In this document: positions 18,518-27,396 of the stretch, piece by piece
Layout of the letters: every line of letters begins with the position of its first letter
Position numbering within the stretch: position 1 is the stretch's first letter
From: Micropruina sp.
GTDB lineage: Bacteria; Actinomycetota; Actinomycetes; Propionibacteriales; Propionibacteriaceae
Length of the DNA stretch: 64,000 nt
Assembly: GCA_016711105.1 (NCBI GenBank)
Contig: JADJTO010000004.1
Span: 186,001-250,000 of the forward strand
Reading direction: 5' to 3'
Program-made: the position numbers and the translations under genes
Notes under the pieces: generated by a model
The model's database searches: none
What the model was told of the DNA's origin: nothing
What the model saw: the letters and a program-made list of their open reading frames with translations, nothing else

Positions 18518-19966
18518 TCAGGCCAACGGAATCGTCACTTGGGCAATCGTTCGTTGAGGATTGTCGGCTGATTCGAGCGAGAATTGGCCGCCAAGGTCGG
18601 CCACGAGCGTGGTGACGATCGACAGACCAAGACTCCTGGACCGGGACAGCGAGAAGTCCGCCGGGAGGGAACGTCCTTCGTTACTCACGCTGACTCGAAG
18701 CTGGCCATCGCATTGCGCGGGGCTCACCACCACTTCACCGGGTTGCGTCCCTACGCCATGCTCGACCGCGTTCTGACATAGCTCTGTGAGCACCAGCGAG
18801 AGGCTGGTCGCCACGTCTGCGGGGACGTAGCCGAAGGTTCCCTGCCTGGTCATCTGTACCGGCCCCCCGGTCGCGGCGACGTCCCCCACCATGTGGAGTA
18901 GGCGGTCTGCGACATCATCGAACTTCACCGCCGTGTCGAAGGCCTGGGACAAGATCTCGTGGACAACGGCGATGGCACCCACGCGCTTCATGGCATCGTC
19001 CAGGGCCCCGCGGGCCTCGGCGGAGGAGATCCGGCGCGCCTGAAGCCGGAGCAGCGCCGCAACCGTCTGGAGGTTGTTCTTCACCCTGTGGTGTATTTCG
19101 CGGATGGTGGCGTCCTTGGTCACCAACTGTCGCTCCCGATTGCGAAGGTCCGTGGTGTCACGGCACATCACCAGAACGCCACAGGGCCCGTCGGCAGTCG
19201 CCAGCGGAATGATCCGCAGCCTGAGCTGGACGGCGTCCGTCTCCAACTCGACCTCCCGTTGGCCGTGGCCCTGGAGCACCGCGGTGAGGGATACCTCCAC
19301 TGGAGCCTTCCGGGGAACCAGCAGGGACGTGATCTGAGCGAAGCCCTCCCCGAGCAGGTCCGCGGTCAGGCCCAGCCGTCGGTAGGCGCTGATCGCGTTC
19401 GGGCTGGCGAAGGTGACCAGGCCGGCTTGGTCCACCCGCACCATGCCGTCCCCAGCTCGGGGCGAGACCCAGGGCACCGAACGTTCACCCGTCGTCGGGA
19501 ACTCCCCCCGGTGCAGCATGCCCGACAAGACCTGCGCGGCCTCGAGATAGGCGTCCTCAAGCGCCCCGGGCGCCCGAACCCCCATCTGGTTGGTGTGGAT
19601 TTCGACGACACCGACGCAGTGGCCGTCGAGCAGGACGGGGATCGCTTGCACCTGAACCGGGCTACCTGCGTTCAACCCGTTACTGCTGGCCAAGGCGACC
19701 TCACCGGAGAGGTAGGCCTCGGTGACCAGGTGTTCGGCGTCGTAGGTGATCTCCTCCCCGACGACGTCGTCCTCCAAAGCGGTCGGGCCGGTCATCGGAC
19801 GAACCTGTGCGGCCGCCCAAAAGATGTTGTCGTCGATGCCGGGCACCCACAAGATCAGGTCGGCGAAGGACAGATCGGCAAGAAGATGCCACTCGTCGAC
19901 CAGATGCTCCAGCCACGCTTCGTCGCGGGCGGTGAGGGCGGTGTGTCGGGCAATCACCTGGGTCAT
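18518..19966 (-). CDS. pdtaS: PdtaS-type sensor histidine kinase
   Basis: 482-residue soluble histidine kinase. N-terminal GAF-like domain (EWHLLADLSFADLILWV), a PAS domain in the middle, then a HisKA_2 block with the phospho-acceptor His in IREIHHRVKNNLQT, and a HATPase domain (LTELCQNAVEHG, SLGLSIV). In mycobacteria PdtaS phosphorylates the RNA-binding antiterminator PdtaR; pdtaR is not in this window. The ATG at 19966 gives the usual N-terminus. It is convergent with whiB1, a conserved arrangement. Confidence 0.92.
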   Translation of the reverse strand: MTQVIARHTALTARDEAWLEHLVDEWHLLADLSFADLILWVPGIDDNIFWAAAQVRPMTGPTALEDDVVGEEITYDAEHLVTEAYLSGEVALASSNGLNAGSPVQVQAIPVLLDGHCVGVVEIHTNQMGVRAPGALEDAYLEAAQVLSGMLHRGEFPTTGERSVPWVSPRAGDGMVRVDQAGLVTFASPNAISAYRRLGLTADLLGEGFAQITSLLVPRKAPVEVSLTAVLQGHGQREVELETDAVQLRLRIIPLATADGPCGVLVMCRDTTDLRNRERQLVTKDATIREIHHRVKNNLQTVAALLRLQARRISSAEARGALDDAMKRVGAIAVVHEILSQAFDTAVKFDDVADRLLHMVGDVAATGGPVQMTRQGTFGYVPADVATSLSLVLTELCQNAVEHGVGTQPGEVVVSPAQCDGQLRVSVSNEGRSLPADFSLSRSRSLGLSIVTTLVADLGGQFSLESADNPQRTIAQVTIPLA

Positions 19967-20046
19967 GGTCAACACGGCAGCAACCCTATGGCAGAATGAT
20001 GCAGCGCGTCGTTCGGCGCAGCGCACGCACATGTCGAGGAGTACTG

Positions 20047-20121
20047 ATGGGTAAGGGTGGCCGCAAGCGTCGTTCCCGCAGAAAGAACAAGGCGAACCAC
20101 GGCAAGCGCCCCAACGCCTGA
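20047..20121 (+). CDS. 50S ribosomal protein bL37
   Basis: 24-residue, very basic peptide starting MGKGGRKRRSRRK and ending NHGKRPNA, the ending characteristic of the small actinobacterial ribosomal protein bL37. A strong ribosome site (GAGGAG) lies 5 bases before the ATG, and a strong hairpin terminator follows 11 bases after the stop, so it is a single-gene transcript. The short length makes this gene easy to miss. Confidence 0.85.
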   Translation: MGKGGRKRRSRRKNKANHGKRPNA

Positions 20122-20132
20122 AGTCTGTCTAT

Positions 20133-20159
20133 GAAGGCCCCCGCAGTGCGGGGGCCTTC
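20133..20159 (+). terminator. strong hairpin after bL37
   Basis: GAAGGCCCCCGC (20133-20144) and GCGGGGGCCTTC (20148-20159) form a perfect 12-bp stem with a 3-base loop; only a weak T tract follows. Confidence 0.85.
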
Positions 20160-20236
20160 TGCATTGGCGCTCGTCCTCGGACGCAACTTTCCGAGCCCAC
20201 CAGGACGTCGTCAAACGCTGAGAGCGGGCCCGTGGT

Positions 20237-20488
20237 TCACAGACTGCGACGGACGATGACCGTGGTGGTGATCTGCGAGACCCGCCAGCGCAGAGTCTCC
20301 GGCGCGTGTTCGGCGCAGGAACGTCGAACCACCGCTCGCAACGCCTCCTCGACCGCGAACGCGTCGAGGCAAGGCTCACAAGCATCGAGATGCGCCCGGA
20401 TCAGGTCTGCGTCCACGTCGGTCATCTCATGATCGAGGAACTCATACAGGCTGGTCAGCGCCTTGCTGCAGTCGCCATGGTCACTCAT
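20237..20488 (-). CDS. rsrA: zinc-binding anti-sigma factor RsrA/RshA
   Basis: 83-residue ZAS-family anti-sigma factor. Cys at 7 and the HxxxCxxC triad (H33, C37, C40) would bind zinc; oxidation of the thiols releases the sigma factor. A further Cys lies at 58. GGAGG is 4-5 bases upstream of the ATG, and the ATG overlaps the sigR stop (ATGA), so the pair is translated together. Confidence 0.93.
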   Translation of the reverse strand: MSDHGDCSKALTSLYEFLDHEMTDVDADLIRAHLDACEPCLDAFAVEEALRAVVRRSCAEHAPETLRWRVSQITTTVIVRRSL

Positions 20489-21120
20489 CGTCCCTCCCGG
20501 GGACCAAGGCCATGCTCGCGGGCATAGTCGGTCAGCGCCGTCCGGAGTTGATTCCGACCGCGGTTCAGCCGAGACATCACAGTTCCGATCGGCGTGCCCA
20601 TGATCTCGGCGATCTCCTTGTAGGAGAAGCCTTCAACATCGGCCAAGTAGACGGCCAGCCGGAAGTCGGGGGCAAGGCTGTTCATCGCCGTCGTCACCAC
20701 AGAGTCGGGCATCCGGTCGAGCGCTTCCATCTCGGCGCTGCGCAGACCTGCCGACGTGTGCGACTCGGCCCGGGCCAGCTGCCAATCCTCGACCTGCTCA
20801 TGGCCGGAGATTTGAGGCTGGCGCTGCTTCTTCCGGTAGGTGTTGATGTAGGTGTTGGTCAGGATCCGATAGAGCCACGCCTTGAGGTTCGTTCCGGGGG
20901 TGAACTGTTTGAACGAGCCATACGCCTTGGCGAAGGTCTCCTGGACCACGTCTTCGGCATCGGCCGGGTTGCGAGTCATTCTCAGGGCAGCGCCATAGAG
21001 CTGGTCCAGGTGAACCAGGGCATCACGTTCGAACCGAGCGCTTCGCTCGGCCTCGGTCTCGGTCTCGAGATCCGGCAGATTCTCGACGCTCAGATCGTCG
21101 TCCGTCACAGGAAGGGTCAT
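20485..21120 (-). CDS. sigR: ECF sigma factor SigR/SigH (thiol-oxidative stress)
   Basis: About 211 residues. Region 2 contains DAEDVVQETFAKAY and LKAWLYRILTNTYIN; region 4 contains EGFSYKEIAEIMGTPIGTV. These and the downstream RsrA gene assign it to the SigR/SigH (ECF12) group that answers disulfide stress. ATG at 21120 gives the normal N-terminus; an in-frame GTG at 21192 could give a form with 24 extra residues, similar in idea to the long SigR isoform of Streptomyces. A consensus SigR-type promoter lies just upstream (21202-21229), so it should be autoregulated. Confidence 0.94.
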   Translation of the reverse strand: MTLPVTDDDLSVENLPDLETETEAERSARFERDALVHLDQLYGAALRMTRNPADAEDVVQETFAKAYGSFKQFTPGTNLKAWLYRILTNTYINTYRKKQRQPQISGHEQVEDWQLARAESHTSAGLRSAEMEALDRMPDSVVTTAMNSLAPDFRLAVYLADVEGFSYKEIAEIMGTPIGTVMSRLNRGRNQLRTALTDYAREHGLGPREGR

Positions 21121-21201
21121 CGCATACGAGAGTAGCGGGTTGGCCCCGAGGGTCGCAGTCGCTGTGCGTGGTAGCTCTGTAAGCACTGTCACGCTCGGAT
21201 C

Positions 21202-21229
21202 AACGATGCCGTCGGGGTGAGGTATTCCC
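21202..21229 (-). promoter_or_regulatory. SigR-dependent autoregulatory promoter of sigR
   Basis: On the minus strand GGGAAT (21229-21224), 19 bases, then GTT (21204-21202). This fits the known SigR/SigH consensus GGGAAT-N18/19-GTT. Expected transcription start is near 21195, just before the possible GTG start of the long SigR form. Confidence 0.85.
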
Positions 21230-21235
21230 GCCCAG

Positions 21236-21946
21236 TCAAACCGTCGGCAATGGCCGGATCAGTTCCGGCCCATCGTTGGCCACCCGGTTCACCAACATGG
21301 AGACCGGATAGGCCTCGAGGTCGGCATGAGGGGCAACCAGGTCGAGGGCACCGTCCCGACGCCGCGGATCAAGCCAAGCCTGCCAGTTCTCCCGCGGCAC
21401 GACCAAGGGCATCCGGTCGTGAATCCGTCCGATCGCGTCGGTGGACCGGGTGGTGATGACGGTGGTGGTGGCCAGCCACTCCCCCGAGGGGTCTTTCCAG
21501 AACTCGTACAGACCGGCCATGACGAACAGGCCCCCGTCCGCGGGGCGAATGAAGTAAGGCTGCTTCAGCGGCTTGCCCCGCGCCTCAGTCACATCCAGGG
21601 GGTACCACTCGTAGTACCCGTCGGCGGGAAGCAAGCAGCGGCGCGAGGCCATCGCCGTACGAAAGGCGGGCTTGCTGGTCACGGTCTCTACCCGGGCGTT
21701 GATCATGCGGGCAGCCCCTTTGGCATCGGCGGACCACGAGGGCACCAGCCCCCAGCGCAGGGGGACCAACCGCCGCACTGGCTCTGCCTGAGGGTCGTCG
21801 GAAACCATCCGCTCCAGGACGGCCGGGACGGGGTCGGTTGGTGCGGTATTGAACTTCGCCTGCGGTAGCGGGCCGAGCACCTGATCAATCTCGAAGATCT
21901 CCTCGAGCAGTTCCTGGCTGGCCGAGGCCGCGTAGCGTCCACACAT
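21236..21946 (-). CDS. SOS response-associated peptidase (YedK/HMCES)
   Basis: 236-residue SRAP-domain protein that forms a covalent crosslink with abasic sites in single-stranded DNA. The catalytic Cys is residue 2 after Met removal (MCGRYA). Other conserved blocks are INARVET, the Glu in GYYEW and the His in IHDRMP. Length is normal for the family. It lies directly upstream of sigR, whose own promoter is in the 40-base gap. Confidence 0.94.
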   Translation of the reverse strand: MCGRYAASASQELLEEIFEIDQVLGPLPQAKFNTAPTDPVPAVLERMVSDDPQAEPVRRLVPLRWGLVPSWSADAKGAARMINARVETVTSKPAFRTAMASRRCLLPADGYYEWYPLDVTEARGKPLKQPYFIRPADGGLFVMAGLYEFWKDPSGEWLATTTVITTRSTDAIGRIHDRMPLVVPRENWQAWLDPRRRDGALDLVAPHADLEAYPVSMLVNRVANDGPELIRPLPTV

Positions 21947-22013
21947 GGGGACAGGCTAGCCACTGCCAATCCTCCGGAGATGCCCGGTGGGTTGGATCGA
22001 GCCAGGCCAACGC

Positions 22014-22042
22014 TTGGTGTTTGCCGGGGATCGCGCTAGACA
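22014..22042 (+). promoter_or_regulatory. promoter of doxX-aroA-rsgA, probably leaderless
   Basis: TTGGTG (22014-22019), 17-base spacer and TAGACA (22037-22042), 6 bases before the doxX ATG. Transcription would begin at or next to the start codon. Confidence 0.6.
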
Positions 22043-22048
22043 TAAGGC

Positions 22049-22627
22049 ATGAGTCTGTTGCGTTTCACCGCCCGCACGATGTTGGCCAGCTTCTTCGTCG
22101 TGAACGGTCTGAAAGCACTGCGTGACCCCGAGCCACTGACCGACGCCGCTGAGCCGGTGGCCAACACCTTCGTCCCGCTGGCGGAGAAGGTCCTGCCACC
22201 CGAAGTGGCGGCCTACCTGCCCACGGACACCAAAGGCTTCGTCCGGCTCAACGGACTGGCCCAGGTGCTCGGCGGGCTGTGCTTTGCCACCGGAATCGGA
22301 CGCCGGGTCGGCGCCGGGGTCCTGGCCGCGACCATGATCCCGCACCTGATCGCCGGAAATCCTTTCACCGCCAAGCGGGGGGAGGCCGACGCGGCCCGCT
22401 CAATCCTGTTGCGGAACGTGGCCCTCACCGGCGGCGTGCTGTTGGCCTCGGCCGACACCGAAGGCCGTCCGAACCTGATCTGGCGAGCCCGGACCCAAAA
22501 AGAGGCGATCTCGCGTGAGGCCGAACGACTGAAGTTCCAGATCTCCAAGGACGCCGCCAAGGCAGCCAAGAAAGCCAAGTCTGCCGGCCGCAAAGCCACG
22601 AAATCGATCGAGAGTGCGCTGAGTTGA
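22049..22627 (+). CDS. DoxX family membrane protein
   Basis: 192 residues with four hydrophobic segments of the DoxX fold (ARTMLASFFVVNGLKAL, LNGLAQVLGGLCFATGIG) and an unusual Lys/Ala-rich C-terminal tail of about 45 residues that is probably a cytoplasmic helix. In mycobacteria DoxX acts with SodA and SseA in oxidative stress, so its position next to the SigR block is suggestive. It overlaps the start of aroA by four bases. Confidence 0.85.
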   Translation: MSLLRFTARTMLASFFVVNGLKALRDPEPLTDAAEPVANTFVPLAEKVLPPEVAAYLPTDTKGFVRLNGLAQVLGGLCFATGIGRRVGAGVLAATMIPHLIAGNPFTAKRGEADAARSILLRNVALTGGVLLASADTEGRPNLIWRARTQKEAISREAERLKFQISKDAAKAAKKAKSAGRKATKSIESALS

Positions 22628-23883
22628 TCCCCTGGGACGCCCCGGTCGCCACCGGACCTGTTCACGCGACCGTCACCGTCCCCGGATCGAAGTCCGCCAG
22701 CGCGCGGGCCTACCTTCTGGCCGCCCTTGCCGAAGGCCCCAGCGAGCTGTTCGGCGTCCTGGATGCTCGAGACACCCGGCTGATGCGAGCCGCCCTCGAG
22801 GACTTGGGGACTCAGTTCACCGACACCGACGAGGGCTCCGTCCTGGTCACTCCCCCGGCCGCTTTCACCGGCGGCGGCACGCTGGAGTGCGGACTTTCGG
22901 GCACGGTGATGCGGTTCGTCCCCCCGGTGGCCGCCCTTGCTCGTGGGGTGACCCGGTTCGTGGGCGACCCCGGGGCCGAGTCCCGCCCCGTGGCTCCCTT
23001 GCTGGACGCCCTTCGGGAGCTTGGCGTCGCGGTGGTGGGCGATCGGCTTCCCTTCGAGGTGACCGGATCGAGTTCTCTGACCGGCGGCGAGGTGGCAGTG
23101 GACGCCTCGGCTTCCAGCCAGTTCATCACCGCTCTGCTGCTGTCGGGTTGCCGCTTCCCCCAGGGCTTGACGGTTCGCGCCCTGGGGCAGGTTCCGTCCA
23201 TGCCCCATATCGAGATGACGTTGAGCATGCTCCGAGCGCGTGGAGTGACCATCCAGCAACCCGACCAGCGGACCTGGCAGGTTCAACCCGGCACGATTCG
23301 GGCCGCCCGAGACGTCGTTGAACCCGACCTCACGAATGCGGCCACCCTGTGCGCCGCCGCGCTGATCACCCGTGGCACGATCACCACCGCCTGGCCCCAG
23401 GACTCCGTCCAGGCCGGGGGTCCCCTGCTGGCCGCTCTCGCGGCCTTTGGGGCCGACGTGGGTCGGGTCGGGGATCAGGTGATCGTGGACGGATCAGCCG
23501 GGATCAGGGGCGCAGACGTCGACCTGCACCAGATCAGCGAGCTGACCTGCGCGGTCGCCGCCCTGGCCGCCCTGGCGGAAGGACCGAGCCGGATTCGTGG
23601 GGTGGCTCACATCCGCGGCCATGAGACCGACCGGTTGAACGCTCTCACCGGCGAGATTACCAACCTGGGCGGGAACGTCATCGAAACCGAGGACGGGCTC
23701 CTGATCCAGCCCGCACCGTTGCACGGCGGCCTGTTCGGCACCCACTCCGACCATCGAATGGCGCATGCCGGCGCCCTGCTCGGACTCGTGGTTCCCGGAA
23801 TCACCCTCGATGACCTCGGATGCACCACGAAAACGTTGCCGGACTTCGCCGGGTTGTGGACCTCCATGCTGGCCGGCGCATGA
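22624..23883 (+). CDS. aroA: 3-phosphoshikimate 1-carboxyvinyltransferase (EPSP synthase)
   Basis: 419-residue enzyme of the shikimate pathway, moving enolpyruvate from PEP onto shikimate-3-phosphate. Seen: PGSKSASARAYLLAAL near the N-terminus (usual form PGSKSxTNR), GLSGTVMRF, SSQFITALLL, HRMAHAGALLGL near the end. The TTG at 22624 overlaps the doxX stop (TTGA). The Thr-Asn pair of the N-terminal motif is replaced by Ser-Ala; this may be normal for the clade. Confidence 0.95.
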   Translation: MIPWDAPVATGPVHATVTVPGSKSASARAYLLAALAEGPSELFGVLDARDTRLMRAALEDLGTQFTDTDEGSVLVTPPAAFTGGGTLECGLSGTVMRFVPPVAALARGVTRFVGDPGAESRPVAPLLDALRELGVAVVGDRLPFEVTGSSSLTGGEVAVDASASSQFITALLLSGCRFPQGLTVRALGQVPSMPHIEMTLSMLRARGVTIQQPDQRTWQVQPGTIRAARDVVEPDLTNAATLCAAALITRGTITTAWPQDSVQAGGPLLAALAAFGADVGRVGDQVIVDGSAGIRGADVDLHQISELTCAVAALAALAEGPSRIRGVAHIRGHETDRLNALTGEITNLGGNVIETEDGLLIQPAPLHGGLFGTHSDHRMAHAGALLGLVVPGITLDDLGCTTKTLPDFAGLWTSMLAGA

Positions 23884-24890
23884 TCAGGCGGCTGCGCGGC
23901 GCGATCACCGAGGATGACCACTCCGGCTTCGGACGTCCCACACGGAACACTCGACCGCGGACCAAGGATCGTCCCGACTACAGCAAAGCCGAGATCGCCC
24001 TCGTCGTGACCGTGGACCGTGGGCGCTTTCGCTGCCTGATCCCAGGGACGATCAACCGGGAAATTTCCGCCACGAAAGCACGAACCCTTGGCCGCACCGG
24101 GGTGATCGTGGGTGACCGGGTGCGGCTGGTGGGCGACACCTCCAGCACCGAGGGCACCCTGGCCAGGATCGTCGAGGTGATCCCGCGTGAAACTGTCCTG
24201 CGCCGTACCGCCGACGACGACGACCCCTATGAGCGACCCATCGTGGCGAACGCCGATCAGCTGGTCATCGTGACCGCGCTGGCCGATCCCCCGCCCCGCA
24301 CGGGCATGATCGACCGGATGCTGGTCGCCGCCTACGATGCCCGGCTGGAGCCGGTGCTGTGCCTGACCAAGCAGGACCTCGCCTCCCCCGCAGCCCTACT
24401 GGCCGCCTACACGCCGCTGAACGTCCCGATCGTGACCATCCAACCGGGCTCCGATCTCTCGGCGTTGCGGGAACTCCTGGCCAATCGGACGAGCGTCCTG
24501 GTCGGGCACTCAGGAGTGGGCAAATCCACGCTGGTGAACGCCCTGATCCCGGGGATGGATCGAGCCACCGGCGATGTCAACGAAGTCACCGGACGAGGTC
24601 GGCACACATCGTCCTCGGCCATCCTGTTGCCGTTGCCCGAACCGGGCGGCTGGGTGATCGACACCCCCGGGGTGCGATCCTTCGGGCTGAGCCACGTCAC
24701 GCAGGAATCGATCGTGGCCGCGTTCCCCGATTTCGTGGACTTCGCCCAGGACTGCCCGCGGGGTTGCCAACACGATTCATCCGCGCCCGAGTGCGGCTTC
24801 GACGCGGCCGTCGCCGCCGGGAAGCTCGCCCCGGAGCGCTTGGATTCCTTCCGCAGGATGGGTCGGGCCTGGGCCACGCCGCACGGCTGA
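23880..24890 (+). CDS. rsgA: ribosome small subunit-dependent GTPase RsgA
   Basis: 336-residue circularly permuted GTPase for late 30S maturation. Order of motifs is G4 (TKQD), then G1 (GHSGVGKST), then G3 (DTPGV), confirming the permutation. An OB domain precedes and a C-terminal zinc knuckle (CPRGCQHD...C) follows. The ATG overlaps the aroA stop (ATGA). As in mycobacteria, it directly follows aroA. Confidence 0.95.
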   Translation: MIRRLRGAITEDDHSGFGRPTRNTRPRTKDRPDYSKAEIALVVTVDRGRFRCLIPGTINREISATKARTLGRTGVIVGDRVRLVGDTSSTEGTLARIVEVIPRETVLRRTADDDDPYERPIVANADQLVIVTALADPPPRTGMIDRMLVAAYDARLEPVLCLTKQDLASPAALLAAYTPLNVPIVTIQPGSDLSALRELLANRTSVLVGHSGVGKSTLVNALIPGMDRATGDVNEVTGRGRHTSSSAILLPLPEPGGWVIDTPGVRSFGLSHVTQESIVAAFPDFVDFAQDCPRGCQHDSSAPECGFDAAVAAGKLAPERLDSFRRMGRAWATPHG

Positions 24891-24915
24891 TCCCGACGCG
24901 GCCCACCAGTCGGGC

Positions 24916-24921
24916 TAGATT
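24916..24921 (+). promoter_or_regulatory. -10 box of a leaderless hisN transcript
   Basis: TAGATT lies 7 bases before the hisN ATG, which would put the transcription start on the A of ATG. There is no ribosome site, consistent with a leaderless message. No good -35 is visible. Confidence 0.5.
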
Positions 24922-24928
24922 GACCCCC

Positions 24929-25720
24929 ATGCCCGAACAGGGCTACCTCGACGACCTGCGCCTGGCGCACGTCCTGGCTGACACCGCCGACTCGATCACG
25001 ACCGCCCGCTTCAAGTCCCAGGGCCTCACCATCACGGCGAAGCCGGATCTGACTCCGGTCACCGATGCCGACCTGGCGGTGGAGGACGCGATCCGCTCCA
25101 CCCTCTCCCGAGCCCGCCCGCGCGACGCTGTGCACGGTGAGGAACGGGCCGACACGGGTTGGGGCCCCCGCCGTTGGGTGATCGACCCGATCGACGGAAC
25201 CAAGAACTTCGTCCGCGGCGTCCCCGTGTGGGCAACCCTGATCGCGCTGATGGAGGGTGACCGGGTGGTCGTCGGGGTGGTCAGCGCACCGGCCATGTCG
25301 AGGCGCTGGTGGGCCAGCCTGGGCGGCGGCGCCTTCACCGGACGGAGCTTGCTTCAGGGCTCCCGCTGCGCAGTCTCGGCAGTTGACTCGATAGAGGACG
25401 CCTCCCTGTCCTACTCATCGATTCACGGCTGGGTCGACGAGGGCAGGGGGCAGCAATTCGTCGACCTGATGCGACGCTGCTGGCGCACCCGGGCCTACGG
25501 CGACTTCTGGAGCTACATGCTGCTGGCCGAAGGTGCAGTGGACATTGCCTGCGAACCAGAACTTGCCTTGCATGACATGGCGGCTCTCGACGTGATCGTG
25601 ACCGAGGCCGGGGGCAGGTTCACCAACCTCGACGGCTCCTCCGGTCCGCACGGCCCCGGTGCCATCGCGACCAACGGACGGCTGCAGGACTCCGTCGTCG
25701 GCCAACTGTGGAAGGCCTGA
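24929..25720 (+). CDS. hisN: histidinol-phosphatase (inositol monophosphatase family)
   Basis: 263-residue Mg-dependent phosphatase. Motifs: DLTPVTDADL, GEE, WVIDPIDGTKNFVRG (metal ligands) and ALHDMAALDVIVTEAGG. The FVRGVPVWATLIAL stretch is typical of the actinobacterial HisN branch rather than inositol monophosphatase, so histidinol phosphate is the likely substrate. It would complete histidine synthesis; no other his genes are nearby. Confidence 0.88.
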   Translation: MPEQGYLDDLRLAHVLADTADSITTARFKSQGLTITAKPDLTPVTDADLAVEDAIRSTLSRARPRDAVHGEERADTGWGPRRWVIDPIDGTKNFVRGVPVWATLIALMEGDRVVVGVVSAPAMSRRWWASLGGGAFTGRSLLQGSRCAVSAVDSIEDASLSYSSIHGWVDEGRGQQFVDLMRRCWRTRAYGDFWSYMLLAEGAVDIACEPELALHDMAALDVIVTEAGGRFTNLDGSSGPHGPGAIATNGRLQDSVVGQLWKA

Positions 25721-25723
25721 GGC

Positions 25724-26557
25724 TCAAGCCTTCTGGGCGGGCCCGCCGGTGAACCGCGGCACTGACTCCCACAGGGTGCGCGTGTAGGGCGCTTGAGGGT
25801 TGCCGAAGACCTCGGCGGCGCGTCCGCGCTCCTCAACCTCTCCCTGACGTAGCACAACCACGGTGTCGCACAGATGGCGGACGACCATCAGGTCATGGCT
25901 GACCACGATGAGGGTCAACCCGAAGCTTCGGACGAGATCGGCAAGCAGGTTCAGCACCTGCGCCCGCACCGACACGTCCAGGGCTGACACCGGTTCGTCG
26001 GCGATCAGGACGTCGGGTTGCGGGGCCAACGCCCGGGCGATGGCAATCCGCTGCCGCTGTCCCCCGGAGAACTCGTGCGGAAACCGGTCCGCCAGCTTGA
26101 TCGACAACCCAACGGCCTCCAACACCTCAGCCAACCGAGCCTGATGCTCGAGGTCACGGGAGAGGTGCCGGCGGACCAGGCGAGAACGCAACGGCTCAGT
26201 GATGATGTCGCGCACCCGCATCCGTGGGTTGAGCGAGGAGCGGGGATCCTGGAACACCAACTGCACCGAGGCCCGCAGGAAGCCCAACTGACGCTCTGCC
26301 AGGTGGGTGATCTCGCGTCCGGTATAGAGGATCGAGCCGGAATTGGGCCGGTCCAGGCCGGCCATCAGGCGGATCAGGGTCGACTTGCCCGACCCTGACT
26401 CACCGACGATGCCCAGGCGCTCCCCCGACGACACGGTGAGCGACACGTCATTGAGCGCACGAAGCGCGTTGCTGCCCCGTCCGTACACCCTGGTCAGCCC
26501 CCTGACGGAATACAAGCCGTCCCGACGGGGTGCCTCCGGGTTCGCGTTACTGGTCAC
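25724..26557 (-). CDS. peptide-type ABC transporter ATP-binding protein (DppF/OppF-like)
   Basis: 277-residue nucleotide-binding subunit, last gene of the importer operon. Walker A GESGSGKST, Q loop VFQDPRSSLNPRM, signature FSGGQRQR, Walker B VLIADEP, H-loop SHD. The C-terminal YTRTLWESVP is typical of the OppF/DppF side, although the oligopeptide-binding C-terminal Cys motif is absent. The GTG start overlaps the stop of the upstream ATPase gene (GTGA). Confidence 0.92.
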   Translation of the reverse strand: MTSNANPEAPRRDGLYSVRGLTRVYGRGSNALRALNDVSLTVSSGERLGIVGESGSGKSTLIRLMAGLDRPNSGSILYTGREITHLAERQLGFLRASVQLVFQDPRSSLNPRMRVRDIITEPLRSRLVRRHLSRDLEHQARLAEVLEAVGLSIKLADRFPHEFSGGQRQRIAIARALAPQPDVLIADEPVSALDVSVRAQVLNLLADLVRSFGLTLIVVSHDLMVVRHLCDTVVVLRQGEVEERGRAAEVFGNPQAPYTRTLWESVPRFTGGPAQKA

Positions 26558-27396
26558 TGGGGCACTGCCGCTCCCGTTGCCCGGTCGTAGAAGTCCTCCA
26601 CGACGGGCAACCGAGCGCCGGGTTCTACCAGGTCGAGCCGGGCCGTGGCCACCAATCCCCGCGTGTAGGGGTGCTCCGGGGCGACAAACAGCCGAGCAAT
26701 GGGCCCACGTTCCACAATCCGTCCCTCCAACATGACCATCACCTCTGAACAGACCTGCGACACCACGGCCAGATCATGGCTGATGAACAGGCAGGCTGCA
26801 CCCTTGGCTGCCAACACCTGATCCAGCACCGCCAGCACCCTGGCCTGAACAGTCACATCCAGGGCGGTGGTCGGCTCATCGCAGATCACCAGGTCGGGCC
26901 GGTTGATCAAGGCCATCGCGATCAGAGCGCGCTGCCGTTGCCCGCCCGAGAGTTGATGCGGATAGCTGTCGGCCACCCGGACGGGATCCGGCACGCCCAC
27001 CTCAGCCAAGACCGCCAGCACCCTGCTTCGAGCGGGTCCGGCCTCGGCGCCGGCATGCAAGCGCAGCACTTCGGCCACCTGGCGGCCCACCGGCATCGTG
27101 GGGTCCAGGGCTGTCATCGGCTCCTGGAAGACCATCGACATCGCGTTGCCGCGCAACGGTGCCAGGTCCCGTTCCGGCCTCCCCAACAACTCGTGGTCGT
27201 TCAGCCGGATGGAGCCACCGGTGTGGGCGTTCTCTGGCAGCAGCCCGAGCAACGCGAGAGCGGTCACGCTCTTGCCTGAGCCCGACTCACCGATCAGCCC
27301 CAATCGCTGGCCGGTGGCCAGATCGAAGGAGATTCCGCGCAGGGCAGGCACCCGCCGCCGTCCGAAAGAAACCTCCAGGTCACGCACCTGCAGCAT
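26554..27396 (-). CDS. peptide-type ABC transporter ATP-binding protein (DppD/OppD-like)
   Basis: 280-residue partner ATPase. Walker A GESGSGKS, Q loop VFQEPMTALDP, signature LSGGQRQR, Walker B LVICDEPTTALD, and the C-terminal HPYTRGL. The ATG shares its A with the permease stop (TGATG). In the present sequence an open frame appears to fuse this gene with the preceding permease; this is caused by the permease frameshift and is not a natural fusion. Confidence 0.92.
   Translation of the reverse strand: MLQVRDLEVSFGRRRVPALRGISFDLATGQRLGLIGESGSGKSVTALALLGLLPENAHTGGSIRLNDHELLGRPERDLAPLRGNAMSMVFQEPMTALDPTMPVGRQVAEVLRLHAGAEAGPARSRVLAVLAEVGVPDPVRVADSYPHQLSGGQRQRALIAMALINRPDLVICDEPTTALDVTVQARVLAVLDQVLAAKGAACLFISHDLAVVSQVCSEVMVMLEGRIVERGPIARLFVAPEHPYTRGLVATARLDLVEPGARLPVVEDFYDRATGAAVPQ

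Noticed and set aside
25711..25733. Terminator between hisN and the importer operon
   Set aside because: GAAGGC/GCCTTC gives only a 6-bp stem with an 11-base loop and no T tract.
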